Of a stretch of DNA of 64,000 nucleotides, positions 23,101 through 34,528 are shown in pieces. Numbering within the stretch: position 1 is the first letter of the stretch; the number at the start of each line of letters is the position of its first letter. Under the pieces are notes generated by a model. The model did not search any database, was not told the DNA's origin, and saw only the letters and a list, made by a program, of their open reading frames with translations. The DNA comes from Drechslerella dactyloides. Lineage: Eukaryota; Ascomycota; Orbiliomycetes; Orbiliales; Orbiliaceae. The stretch spans positions 1,612,001-1,676,000 of the forward strand of contig JAGTWJ010000019.1 in NCBI GenBank assembly GCA_020064725.1. Direction: 5' to 3'. Made by a program: the position numbers and the translations under genes.

Positions 23101-25288
23101 ATGGTACTAAAGTCAATACACGCGTACACTCAATTGGTCGAGCACTCATCGACTGTAATAAAACAATTTACTGTCAGCAAGATACCCATCGGTAGCATCC
23201 TGCGGTTTGTTCTACCGTCGCGGGCTACGTTCGTGGCGCCTCGCACTCTAGGTAGTATCCTTGAATTTCCGGACGAGATCCTTTTGAATATCGTACAATC
23301 GGTAAGCCAGTAACATGCCTCGAGATACCCCGCGTAATCATAAATCATTCCATTCCATTTTATGTAGTGCTGACAGTGGATACCTATCTACAAATAGACG
23401 CCGACATCCGCTTTACCTAATCTCTCATTAACTTGTACTAGATTTCACGAGCTTGTAACTGAAATACTAGCAGAGAATTCGGCTACCTTAATCTATGACG
23501 GCGGTCAAGTCCAATTTCGGCCAAGTACTTTGCCTGCTATTCGTGATCCTCGGATTCCCAGTACACAGCTCCAAGACAAGATCACTTACATACGTAAGCC
23601 GTTTGATGAGCTTCGCACTTCGACGGATCCACCTGATGTATTCCCATTCTGCCCCCGGGGTCAATACAAAGCCTTGGATATTGCCTACACGAGCGACGGT
23701 ACGAAGCGGCACCCAGAAATTCCCCGCAAGGGGGAAATTGCGGCGGACGCGGTAGTCCAGCATCTCAGGGCTCACCACACCAAAGATCAAGTTCGATCGA
23801 TCAGGTAGGCTGAATCTGAGAATTATTGATATCGCCGAATTCTTGTTTCGACAAGCAGCTTGTAACGTCAAGCTAACACCTCGTTAATTATCTAGATTCA
23901 CGTGCCCTGCTAGACGTGATGAATTACACGGCCGTGTAGATAGTACCTCTTTGCAGAACTACGGCCGCTTTGCTTCAGAAATGATTCAACTTAATCCGAA
24001 CATCACAAAGCTGAGCCTTAGCCTAACGCCGGTCCTTGCACGCGAGCAAGTATTTGCAGAATGCGTCCCTCACATCCGCCACTTGACCGACCTTGAGCTC
24101 AATATCTCTTGGCGAGGCCCTCGCTATCCCTGGGATCCAGTTCTATATCTAGGCGAATTCTGGAATGTTCTGAGGGGCAACGCTGGCACGCTGCTGTCGC
24201 TGAAGATTGATCTTTGCTACGACCACCGCGCTGAAAGCTTCAACTGTATATGGCCTCTTATGTGGCGCCGCGATAAGTCATTCAAAGGATTCATGGAGGC
24301 GTATTCGCCTCTATATTCGCTGCACAAGAAGTTTTGGAACTCCGAACTCCCAGGTACATCAAAAGAGCAACTGTCAGAGTATACTTGGCCCACAAAAATG
24401 AAGCTGAGAACTCTGTGTCTCGCTCATATCGTTCCCTTCCACGAGCACTCGGGAACGGGGGAAGCGGACTTTGTCAATAAACTGATATCCACATATATTG
24501 AACCGCAATATTTGGAAAGCGTCGATCTGATTAGACCACCAGCAGTAGATCACAGCCGATACTATTCGGCCGACATACTCACAGGCATTAAGTCGTGGCG
24601 AGTAATACGCACGGACCCGTCTGTCGTCGAAAGAGTTATATCGCCACCAAACGTCGAGACCCTCGCCTTCCGCGCTTCTGCAGAGTACCATTCCGGGCGC
24701 CTAATTTTACCGCCGGCGTTTGATCAATTCCCGTTCCCAGGAAGTGTGAAATCTTTGTGGTTCGAGATCTATGCTCCGGCCGAACATCGTGAGCTCAATT
24801 GGGCATCCGGCGCCTTAGACATCACGCTTCCACGGCTAGCGTTGCCGGAACTGCGGGAATTAGCTATGACGCAAACAGTAGAGATCATGGGGCCACTCGA
24901 AGCCCCAGTATCATCAAAAGTTCGCATACTTTGCTTCATCCAACTAGCGCCGGGCCCAGATCGGGTTCGCTATTGTAAGCTGCTATTTGCGAAATATGCA
25001 GAGCAACAGATGTCGGAGCGACAAGGGCCGCCAGCATTGGAAATCGTGGCCGTCGGTAGCCCGGCAGTTATCGGTGAGGCAAGCCCTCAAGACCTGGTCA
25101 TAATTGCCGGCAAGCATACGATAGCACAGAACGGAGAGATAGAGACAACTTTGCGGTGCATCGATTTGGAGGAGGTTGATGCGATAGCTCCTTGGTCTGC
25201 CATCCTGGGGACCCGGAAAGGACCATGGGGGTGGTGGAGAGAATTGGGGTCGTGTGAAGCTCCAGAATATAAGCCCGAAGAAGAATGA
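23101..25288 (+). CDS. F-box domain protein
   Basis: Three exons: 23101-23301, 23398-23804 and 23896-25288. Introns have donors GTAAGC and GTAGGC and acceptors AAATAG and TCTAG. The product is 666 aa. An F-box is formed across the first intron: LEFPDEILLNIVQS (residues 54-67) joins to a segment reading LPNLSLTCTRFHELV, matching the F-box consensus of a PDEILL helix followed by a hydrophobic helix ending in a TCxRF motif. The rest (LNPNITKLSLSLTPV, HIRHLTDLELNI, GTLLSLKIDLC) has leucine-rich spacing as in fungal F-box/LRR-like proteins. Such proteins recruit substrates to SCF ubiquitin ligases through Skp1; the substrate is unknown. These genes are numerous and variable in filamentous fungi. 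An F-box start further upstream is possible but not needed. Confidence 0.83.
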
Positions 25289-26534
25289 AGATTCTGATTT
25301 TATACCGTTTTCAGATCGTATTCAAAAATAGGTCTCTTCCGGCACAGTATGTATATAAGTAAGTAAGTACTTACTTAGTATATAGCTACTTACGTTATTC
25401 AGTTGTCTATTCGCAAATTTGCCCATTGGTCAGCTCATATGTGCAATTTGTTAATTGGAACCGATCGATCGATCCTGCCGACTCCAGATCTATGATATAT
25501 TGGACCCACTCACGACATATTTTATCACGACAATTCTTGATCATGGGATGATTTTTGATATGGTTTATGTACGGAACGATACGATGCGATGCCCAGAATT
25601 CAAGGTTTCTTCCACGGGTCTTAAGGCATCAAGCATGTGTTGGATCATGTTGGAACCGTGATGTCAAGTCGTCTTTGGAGCTCCGGAGCGTTAGAACTCG
25701 AGACAGCCTTCAAGCTTCGTATCACTGTGCTAATACGGCCGCGTCAGCTCTCATCGCACTTGCTCGCCATGATCCTTCGAAGATGTATCCGGTAGTTTCC
25801 CATGACCGGACCCAAGCGACCTTCGGATATGCATTTTGGTGGCGCCCGTGTTGGTCATCGGCCTTTTCAGGCGAACTGCCTTACCTCAAGCTTGTGAACA
25901 GCCGATGGATAGTTCTGAAATCCAACGTAATAGTCTATTTGACGTGGACATGGGACTCAGGATATATTATACATATCGAACATTGTAATTCGCGATTGCT
26001 ATTTTCGTTAATTGTCCCAGCCGGCTTTTATACAAGTTGCAGGATAGCGTTCGGTCTCGTGGTGCCGCCAGAGGTATCTGCATCGGTGGCCATGATGTGA
26101 CACACCGGTGGCGGTCGCAGAGCCCCGGGCCAGGCAGACAGCCGTCTCAGCTGCTGTTTTGCGTCGTCGGGTGGCTCATCTGCATGCTTTCTGCACGGCG
26201 TCTGGCTAGTGGCTGTATGTAGCATGTCATGTACGAAGTCTGAAAGCGGTTTGCTAGAGGTACTTAAGGTATAAGCCTGGCAGCTTGGCCTTTGAAGGTT
26301 TGTTGCGACCTGTCTCCTTTCCCTGCTTGCCGACTCGTCCAACCTCACCACTCCAACTTACCGAAAGCCCTCATCACCACCGCTGCGAATACCGACATCG
26401 AACTTGAAAGCTTTCATCGTACTGCTATCGATATTATTACGGCTGTCGAGCTCGCTGAAAGCCGATATCTACCTCCGAAATACCGCTTCCCGTCATCGCA
26501 ACCTCCCGACCGAAAGTTTCGTCCAACCGTCGCC
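25289..26534. other. Intergenic interval, promoter of YKT6 at right end
   Basis: A short TA(C/A)TTA-rich palindromic patch occurs at about 25355-25395 (AAGTAAGTAAGTACTTACTT). A 181-codon frame at 25555-26100 has no recognisable features and is judged random. Confidence 0.5.
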
Positions 26535-27399
26535 ATGGCCTCCTCCAGCGCTGCGTCCACCACCGCCGTCTTTCACATCGCCGTAAGTTCCGGAGTCCTC
26601 CTCTCTCCGTCTCGTCGGAGGTCCAGCGAGCGACTTTGATCCCTGAAGCTAACATGATCCGCCGAGACAGCTCTATGACACGAGCGTAGACCCGCCGAAC
26701 AAGCTCGCCGCCGTCAGCAACCTGAGCAGCTTCGGCCGCTTCACCCGGGGAAGGTACGACGGCGCTCCGCAGTCCTGCTGTCCGAACTGCCAAACACGCA
26801 CCGTACCGCAGCCAGCTGACACCTATATCCAAACCGCAGTGTCGAGGAATTCATGAACTTCACCGCCGCCACCGTCGCCTCCCGGACAAAATCCGGCGTC
26901 AGACAGAGCGTTCAAGAACAATGTCCGTGCCCGCCATTCCCTAATCCCAAGAAGTGCAACTGAAACTAACCCTTCCCCGCTTCAACCAGCATACATGGTC
27001 CACGCATACACCCGCCCAGAAGCCTGCACAGGCGTCATCATCACCAACGCCGAATACCCAACCCGTATCCCCCACGAGCTCCTCAATCGCGTCCTCGACG
27101 AATTCATCACCGCCAACCCGCGCACAAAGTGGGCGGGCATCACCGGCCCGACACTCAGCCTCCCGAACCTCGACGAATACCTCTCCAAGTACCAGGATCC
27201 CACGCAGGCGGATAACATTTCCAAAATCCAGCGCGAACTCGACGAGACGAAGATCGTGCTGCACAAGACGATCGAGAGCGTGCTGGACCGTGGCGAGAAG
27301 CTGGATACGCTGGTGCAGCGAAGCGACAACCTGAGTTCTGCCAGCAAGATGTTTTACACAAGCGCGAAGAAGCAGAACAGCTGCTGTGTGGTTATGTGA
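26535..27399 (+). CDS. YKT6: YKT6, prenylated longin-domain R-SNARE
   Basis: Four exons: 26535-26582, 26671-26753, 26840-26922 and 26990-27399. Donors are GTAAGT, GTACGA and GTCCGT. The product is 207 aa, the usual YKT6 size. The N-terminal longin domain includes AVSNLSSFGRFTRGS and VEEFMNFTAATVASRT; SYMVHAYTRPEACTGVII and IPHELLNRVLDEF follow the family closely. The SNARE motif (residues about 147-200) has the zero-layer arginine in SVLDRGEKLDTL. The C-terminus SCCVVM provides a palmitoylated Cys and a CaaX farnesylation Cys. YKT6 acts in ER-Golgi, Golgi-endosome-vacuole and autophagosome-vacuole fusion, cycling between cytosol and membranes. All key residues are present. Confidence 0.95.
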
Positions 27400-28030
27400 G
27401 CGTGGCGGATTGCGAAGTCAGCGCGATGGATGTGGATAATGCCCGTATGGCGGTCGAGCTCCTTATGGGGGGGTTTTTGATAATAGCGGTTGGTGAGCGG
27501 TTGGTGAACGGATGGATGGACGGATGGGTTGGGATTGGTGGTTACCCGGCTGCTTATACCACCAGTTTTGACTTGGTCGGATGCACATATATATTCTTGT
27601 TCACGCAAGGCTTTTTTATTGAACGATAATATTATATAATGATATACCTCGGTCGCTCCAATCTTCGACCCCCATAGATGTTCGTCAGACGATCTATACG
27701 TGATTTGATTTATTCTATTATAGTCAGGGTCGGGAGCGCAGCGCGCTAGCTAGAAGCCACCTTTGAATGCGGTCATATCAGCCTTCAAAACGACCATGTC
27801 GACAAGTAAGAGTATCTAGAATCTACCCCATAGATCTAGAGTCGTGCGGTTTCCACCATATATGTATGTCTATCAGAACGCAGCATGATAAATGGCCAAA
27901 GAAAGCGCGTGAAATGCATCCAAAAAGGAAACATGCAAAAGCTGGTGTCAAGATCCTTGAAGTGAGATAGGGTCAGTATGTGAAAAAATGCGTTCCATAA
28001 TCAGGAAATGCACGTAGTCAGATGGTTCGG
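27400..28030. other. Convergent 3' flanks of YKT6 and the GOR1-like gene
   Basis: No gene; this is the 3' untranslated and intergenic sequence of two convergent genes. Confidence 0.6.
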
Positions 28031-29580
28031 TCAATCCCAGTCGGTGATGTCCGCCTGCTCGGGGACGGGAGACTTCAAGTGGCCCTCCCTCAAGGCCATT
28101 TTGGCGTTCTCGATGTTCCAAACTTCCATCTTGGTTTGAGTCTAATGCGAATTTTGCGGTTAGCAAGTGTAGAACTAAGGGGAGATTTCAATCGTGATAG
28201 ATAGCATAGTAGTAGCATACCTCGACGGTGAAGGTGCCCATGTGCGGGATGAGCAGGACGTTTGGATTCTCCAACAAGCCCGGATGGACAGTCGGCTCCT
28301 CTTCAAAGACATCCAAGCCAACGCTCCGGACCTTTCCACTATTGAGCGCTTCCACCAGCGCGGCCTCATCCATGACGGCGCCGCGAGCTGTGTTGACAAT
28401 GACAACCCCGTCCTTCATCTTTGCGAATTCCTCCGTTGAGATTATATGACGGGTGTGAGCCTATAACAACTTATCGTCAGCTATATAATCCCTGGCATTG
28501 GTATCAACAACATCCTCTAGTGCCAATTGAAATTGAAGGGTATGCGCAGCGGCTCCACTAACATTCAATGGAAGGTTGAGGCTGATGACATCTGAGGTTG
28601 CCAGCAGCTCGTCAAAACTGACGTACTTGGCACCATCCTCCTGCTCTGGATCCAGCTGGCGGCGGTTATGGTACTGGACAATCATGTCGAATGCGTCGCA
28701 GCGACGCTTTAACGTCTTCCCGATCCCACCCATGCCTAGGATACCGAGCACTTTGCCCTGGGGATCGTGTCCCAGCGTCGCCTCCCCTCGCCAATCCAAC
28801 TTGCGCAATGCCGACATTCCTATGTTGAAGTTGCGAAGGGCGCCGATGATCAAGAACATATTGACATCGGCCGTGGCGTCATCGACGGCGGTGGGGACAT
28901 TTGAAACGCGGATCTTGCGGTCCGTGAGCGGCTGGATATCGAGCTGGTCGTAACCGGCACCTGCAATGTTACACAAAGTCAATTACTCAATTCCAGCAGT
29001 ACAGATCGTAGCCACATACCATTGTGACAGATGAACTTGAGACTCTTCGGCAGGACTGCCACCAACTCGGCGTCGATTCTCCCTGTTATGGTGTAACTGG
29101 CAAAGGTGCGGTACGCGACGACGACGCCCTCCAGTGCGCCGGACTGGCACTCCTCGATGAAGTCTGCCCGGTTCTTCGATGCTGGTTCGACCAATTCGGC
29201 GAACTCGGATAGTGAATTCCATTCATCAAAGGCACTATGTTCGAATACGACTTTCGCGTTAGTGCCATGTTCTTTCGTTCGTTCGTGCCGCTATCGCTAC
29301 GCTTATCTACTTGCCGACACAATTTGCCGTTATAGAGGCACGCAGCGGCGCATAAAAACGACACGAGACGAGATCCTCGTGACAGGAGGGGACGCGGTTG
29401 GCCTCCAGCAGCCCCAACTGACACGCGCAGGAGCTTCCGGGTTCATAGTAACACCGCGGTTAAGCACAAATTTGTGCGCGCGTGCGCCTTCTTGACGGCG
29501 CCGCTGTATCAGAAGAAAACTTGTGGAACTCACTGCTCAATTTCGCCCAAAAGAAGGCACTTGGGACGTTGCGTTGCCAT
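28031..29580 (-). CDS. GOR1: D-2-hydroxyacid dehydrogenase, glyoxylate/hydroxypyruvate reductase type
   Basis: Five exons: 29580-29534, 29234-29020, 28960-28563, 28460-28221 and 28141-28031, all in phase. The product is 336 aa. The first exon encodes MATQRPKCLLLGEIE, and the join produces LLLGEIEHAFDEW, typical of the fungal GOR1 group. The NAD-binding glycine motif is GMGGIG (163-168). The catalytic triad of the D-isomer 2-hydroxyacid dehydrogenase family is visible: Arg246 in NTARGAV, Glu275 in FEEEP and His293 in IPHMGT. It likely reduces glyoxylate or hydroxypyruvate with NAD(P)H; exact substrate preference is not readable. The 299-bp first intron is much longer than the other four (58-102 bp). 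It is convergent with YKT6. The symbol is given by family resemblance to yeast Gor1. Confidence 0.92.
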
Positions 29581-31728
29581 GCCTCGCTCGGGAACTTGGA
29601 TCCGGATTCGGCTCAAAGTTAACAGGAAGGATCACGAACGAGATGGAACAGGTGAAACGGCGTCGGTGAGTGTGGCAATTTGCTGGTGACCGGTCGATTA
29701 ATCGGTACCAAGGCTGCTGGAGTCCAGGAAGTGGTGGCAGAAGAGAAGTGACGGAGAAAGGAAGGAAAGAAGGAGGAGAAGGAAAGATATCGAAAAGAGT
29801 TACTAAAAGGAATACGTAGTAGAAGCCCGCTAATGTTATATCTCGTCCGTCCGTCGGCCGCGCGCGAAACACTCGACTCGACCGCCTAGTCCATTATGAA
29901 TGATGTCGCAGGAAGACACGCCAACTATAGGAGAGGACAGAAAAGACCGTTCCGGCGAAGGGCGAATCTTGGAGGCTCCGGGTATTTACATCGGAGCTAA
30001 CTGTCCAAGTACTACTGGCCGTCGAAGCTATCGAGCTAGCTAGCTTTAGCTCAACATCAAGCTTCGACCGGCCAGCCGATAAGAAACCGCGGCCGCGGAA
30101 GGATCAATGATACTTGTCAATTGCGGCTCGGGCTGGCTCCAGAGATGCTCGATTTCCAGGGGACACCCAGGCTGCCGATCGAGCGGCGGACTGGAGCTAC
30201 GTATGCTCGCATTGCATTGACGCCCCTCAGTTAGTCGACATTCGAGCCGGAGAGTCCAATTCGAGCATGCACTCGACCTCGCAGCTCGGGACGCCTGTTC
30301 GGTGCCAGCTTCCAGTGCGGTTGTATTTAAGTTGCTCGATTGGCGAACCTGCTCCACTCGAGAGCCGATACGGAGCCAGCGCGACCTCGTCGGACGGACG
30401 ACTGAAAAAAAAAGCTGGAGAAATCCTGGAGCACGCCCGCCAGCGACCATCAGCAACCGAGCCGGTCGACAGCCTAGCTGCCGCTAACGGAACATCTTCT
30501 CGGAGAGCAGAAGGGTGGTAGACGAATGGCGAACCATGGCCTGCGAGCGAGCCAATCGTCGTTCAGACGTTTCGATTCGAGCCAGCAAGGTCGACCTGCA
30601 ACCCAATTCGAATTCATCCGGACCTTGCCTTGAAACGAGCCCCGGTCCAGACATCCAATGTCATCCAGTTCAATCCGAGAGCGACGCTTCCCAACCGTTC
30701 TTGCATCAGCATTTGTAACGGCCGCCAAGCAAGCCGCACTCGCAACTTGCCTGCAGACGCGAACCGAGGCCGCAGCGTCGGTTCAAATTGGTGATCAGGT
30801 TCCTGAATCGACTGTCCCGATTGACAAGCAATCTCAAAGCTGTAGATTGTCAATTCAATATTAATGGTTGCCTCTATCCAATGCTCGTTCCGGCGGGTAC
30901 GGACGCACGATGGCGTCTCTTCGGGTCATGTCTGCGGCAACTGGCGTGTCTCGCAGCTCGTAACGAGCCCACCAGTTCGTCTAGCTCGGTAAGTAACCGC
31001 AGACTGTTCATATAAATTCACGGAAATCCCATATCAATTTTTGAAGGTTTGGATGCGAAACCAATTTAGAATTTTTACGATCTGGCATTCGCAGGTTATA
31101 AGACGGCGTCTGGTGTCCCGAGACAAGCGGCCTGTACTAGGTATACCAGTCCGCCGCCGGAAAGATGCCGTGGCCTAGATCTTCTTGCCTACTGTCTAGT
31201 CCGCCGAACCGGTATTCTAGATGCTTTTGCGGTAGCCAAACCGCTCATAACCAGCCGAAATAAAAGGCCGAATTGAAGAGATTCAGCGGTTCCTCATGAG
31301 GTGAATGCTGAGGCAAGTTAGAATTGAGAACTCGATATATCGATACGACAAATATTGGTTGATTCCCTGAGTTCTGATTTGATTTCAGTATACTAGAACC
31401 ATGTATCTAGCGTATACATCGCCTCTCATGCTTATATGAATCTCTAAAAAAATTATTCAGATATCTTGTATATGTGGGCTCTCACGAACTCACGAAGCGA
31501 TCCTCGTACTGCAATTATATGTAAGTCTTGACCGACAATACTAATTTTGGTTCTAGAACTAGATGGCCAAAGCCATGATCCTCCTGCCAAAGTTTCCACT
31601 ATACGTTGCACTAAACGAGCACAAGTGACCCAACTTTAAACGCACTACGGCCAGATTGTATAACAGAGGTAATTTGAGTAGCTTCATATAACGCATTCGG
31701 AACCATTTCGACATCAACAAGTGATACC
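29581..31728. other. Gene-free interval
   Basis: No coding frame of convincing character. It includes a purine-rich run (about 29740-29790) that may belong to the GOR1-like promoter and many CTCGAG/GCTCGA-type words around 30100-30600. From about 31000 it becomes AT-richer towards the tRNA gene. Confidence 0.5.
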
Positions 31729-31862
31729 GGTCGCTTAGCTCAGTTGGTTAGAGCGTGGTGCTAATAACGCCAAGGTATGTACACTTCAACCGTCTATGGT
31801 AGACATCTACGAGTTAGTAACTAACTCATCACAGGTCGCGAGTTCGACCCTCGTAGTGACCA
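31729..31862 (+). tRNA. tRNA-Ile(AAU) with an insertion in the variable loop
   Basis: Removing bases 31775-31834 leaves a perfect 74-nt cloverleaf: acceptor GGTCGCT/AGTGACC with discriminator A; D arm GCTC-AGTTGGTTA-GAGC; anticodon stem TGGTG/CGCCA with seven-base loop CTAATAA (anticodon AAT, read as IAU after A-to-I editing); variable AGGTC; T arm GCGAG-TTCGACC-CTCGT. The internal A box (TAGCTCAGTTGG) and B box (GTTCGACCC) are intact, and a T-run terminator follows. The canonical intron position after base 37 is uninterrupted. All stems pair, including the T stem across the 3' half, so the gene appears to be under selection. Whether it is functional depends on removal of the insert. Confidence 0.9.
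31775..31834 (+). other. 60-bp spliceosomal-intron-like insert in the tRNA variable loop
   Basis: It begins GTATGTAC and ends CATCACAG, with a textbook branch point TAACTAAC 9-16 bases before the 3' end. It sits at CCAAG^GTCGCG, so exact GT-AG removal restores the tRNA. AGGT occurs at both borders, as at proto-splice sites. It contains two perfect stems, GTCTA-TGG-TAGAC and GAGTTAG-TAA-CTAACTC. It has no TTTT, so it would not terminate RNA polymerase III. Confidence 0.8.
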
Positions 31863-31880
31863 TATCCGGTGACAACCAAA

Positions 31881-31894
31881 TTTTTTGAATTTTT
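31881..31894 (+). terminator. RNA polymerase III terminator of the tRNA
   Basis: T6 at 31881-31886 followed by T5 at 31890-31894, starting 19 bases after the tRNA 3' end. Confidence 0.8.
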
Positions 31895-33241
31895 GTCCGC
31901 CGATTCCGCATAGCATTCTTGAGGGAAGGTTATGATCCGGACACCGCTTTTTTGCAGTACAGAGTGCTTGTATTTGCTGCTGTCAGTGCTGAAGTTTTTT
32001 GTCGGTTCTCAAGAAGTTGTGGTCGGTATATTTCCTATTTCGGAAATGGAAATACCCGATTTAGAGATATAACGTCCAGTTGAGGACGATTTTACTGATT
32101 CCACAGCTACATTAAGGATATTAAATTCCCTCTTTGGATGGAATTCTCTCTTCATTAGGAAGATTCGGATATTTCAATGCAATGAATCGGTCCATTCGGG
32201 AACATTATAATACTTCTCTGGATGGAATTTCGTCGGATCTGGTAGATTCGGGCCTCAATCGGGAATGCTTTGGCTCTTTACTGATCGGTTCTGATACTGC
32301 GATATCGATGGCGCCATGATGTAGGTATAATTCAGAAACCATCTAATTTAGACTGTTTCCTGAGGCTATACACAGAGTATTTGGTTGGTATCTGTAAAGT
32401 AGATCCAGCTTCTCCAATCTCGCGCGCGATCGGTGACATCTTTCGCAGCTTCGTCAGAAAACACTTTAATTCATATATAAAGCTTTGCAAATTTGCCCTC
32501 ACGCTCGGCATTGAAGCGGAACCCATAAACGAATCGAATAATCACGAGGTTTTGACTTAGGGCATAATTGTCGCTATATATACCATAAAAACGTCTAATG
32601 ATTATATATCCTCTACCAGGACACCAAGCTATAAGCTCGTCTGAAACCTAGGCAACCATTGGTTAATCCACGTCGAATCGATAGATCTAACCGGGTTGAG
32701 CAATATACTGTGGAATCTCAAGATCTTGGGCCTGTGGCACCGCCTCTTAGCAGTGCATCTCATTCAACCCCGGCAGACCTCGCAATAGTACTGCAGAGTG
32801 AACAAATTTCTCAAATGGCATTTCGAGTTTCTCAGACACTAGGCTAGCAGAACTTCGGCCCGACTCGTCTTCAGTTGTTTGTATAAAAGGACCATTGACG
32901 CGTCCGCTCCACTCCAGGATGAATGACCGATCTTACCAATCTCTGACTTTGGAACTCACAAGATCAAGACAGTATAAGAATTGACGAATATTGGTGACTG
33001 TACATGTCGATGGGACGAAAGTGAGAATTAGCTAAGCGTTATCGATCGAAGAATGCAGACAGTTTATGCAGGAGTCGTCTCTTCTGCAGACCTCCGGGTG
33101 TAAAATGCCGAGGCTTCTTATATATAACCCACTTCTTCAAATGTCGGAGTGTACCCCGGATTTGTCGAATATTACAAAGGTGGAACTCAGCGATTTCTAT
33201 ATAGGTTTCGGATACTATAATCAGACCCCGACTTATTCATT
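31895..33241. other. AT-rich gene-free interval between tRNA and tRNA relic
   Basis: No protein gene supported. A repeated TTGGATGGAATT / CTGGATGGAATT phrase (32133 and 32218) hints at an old short duplication of about 85 bp spacing. Confidence 0.5.
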
Positions 33242-33306
33242 GGTCGCTTAGTCCAGTTGCGCGAGTCGTGGTGCCAATACGCCAAGATCGCGAGTTTTCG
33301 GGACCG
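33242..33306 (+). pseudogene. Degenerate tRNA-Ile copy without the insert
   Basis: It begins GGTCGCTTAGTCCAGTTG and retains CGTGGTGCCAATACGCCAAG and ATCGCGAGTTTTCG, aligning with the intact tRNA-Ile over its first 55 or so bases. It then loses the B box (GTTCGACCC replaced by GTTTTCGGGACC) and the acceptor 3' strand. The anticodon loop and D arm are damaged. At the point of the insert in the intact gene it reads CCAAGATCGCG, so it has no insert. Confidence 0.75.
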
Positions 33307-34528
33307 TCGTCGGAGGCGATTCCGCCTTTTTTTTGTGGTTTATTTTAATTTATATGTTCCGATATCTCGTATTCTCTATTTTTTGTATTTTGTATTTTGG
33401 GCCGGGAGTTATCCAGATCATGTGTACAGAGTCTACGCCGGGAATATGGCGGAAGACTCTCGAGCCAACATGCGTTCAATACTCCTTGGTCCAATGGCGG
33501 GTTTTTGGCTAGCCGAACCACCAACGGGGCCCGAGAAAAAGAAACGAGCGCTGTCTCCGCGATGGACTGCCTAGTGAAGCCGGCGAGTCTTTGCCTTCAT
33601 CGGGCGATGGATTGGGAGCGGGGAGCTCGACTGATAGGCCGGAGCCAGAGTCGGCCGCTGTTCCTTGCGTGGGTTGGTGGGATGGGTGGCCGCCCCAGAA
33701 AATTTAAATTTTTTCCCGCCCGCGCGCCGGAATAAAATTCTTATCCACCACCTCTTCCACTTCCTTCTACCAAAAGGAAACTCTCTCTAGAAGAAACAAC
33801 ATGGCCTTCGTCATCGATTGCCCTCATCCACCTCTCTCCAGCACCCACTCCCCGCCTTCATCAGCTTCAACTCTGTCAGGGCAGTCATGTGGAAGCTGCC
33901 CCACTGAATCCCCCGTCTTTTTGCATGCTTCTGGGATCTCGCTGTCCCCCCGACTCCCACCAACAAGCAGCCGCTCAACGGCCGTTGGTTGACACTCGTG
34001 CACTCTCGAGCTCCCAAGCTGAAACATCCAGTATTCGGGACGCTGACTAAAGCATATCCAATCTTACGCAAACCGCAGTCATTTTTCTCCACTCTATGCA
34101 TCTCGATGGTGCATAGCCGGTGAAGAGTCTGATAGCATACATTCTTGCGATCTCGCCTCGATCGTGGCTGGTTCCAGGGCCTCAACATCCCGAACCGCTA
34201 TCCGAGCGTAAACTGCAGCCTGCAGCTGCAGCTGTTCATCCAAAGGTCAGTCAGCATACAGTCCGTCATTACGTTGCAATATGACCCAATAGCTTCACCC
34301 AAATCAAATCTACTTTCATGATGATTTTATATCAGATGTTAGACTTCCGAGATAATTCTGCGGACACAACATTATGCATGGCTTTCTGAACTTTCACACC
34401 AAAAAATATCTTCATTCCCAACTGCCTCAATGTCACTCTTTTCAGCACAGACACAGTTGCTAACGGAGACACCGGGCTCAGAACCAGTCTATAGCTCAAG
34501 AGAGCAACAAGCTACAACCGCCGTAGTC
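33307..34528. promoter_or_regulatory. Upstream region and probable leader of ADE4
   Basis: A pyrimidine-rich tract (33741-33772) precedes an ATG in good context (33801) that opens a 63-codon frame to 33992. This could be an upstream ORF in a long ADE4 leader or a small independent gene; composition (Pro/Ser-rich) does not decide. An in-frame upstream ATG for ADE4 lies at 34430. Confidence 0.4.

Noticed and set aside
23281..23450. Apparent broken splice site in the F-box gene (reading YLSTNRR from the 23363-23390 stretch)
   Set aside because: Using the acceptor at 23397 instead gives a clean phase-0 join and the expected F-box continuation LSLTCTRFHELV, so the gene is intact.
25555..26100. 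Plus-strand frame of 181 codons
   Set aside because: No motif, unusual Trp/Cys-rich composition, no splice partners; judged random.
29086..29424. ATG at 29266 (MALTRKSYSN) as start of the GOR1-like gene
   Set aside because: Wrong frame for the following exon. The exon at 29534-29580 with a 299-bp intron restores the conserved N-terminus LLLGEIEHAFDEW.
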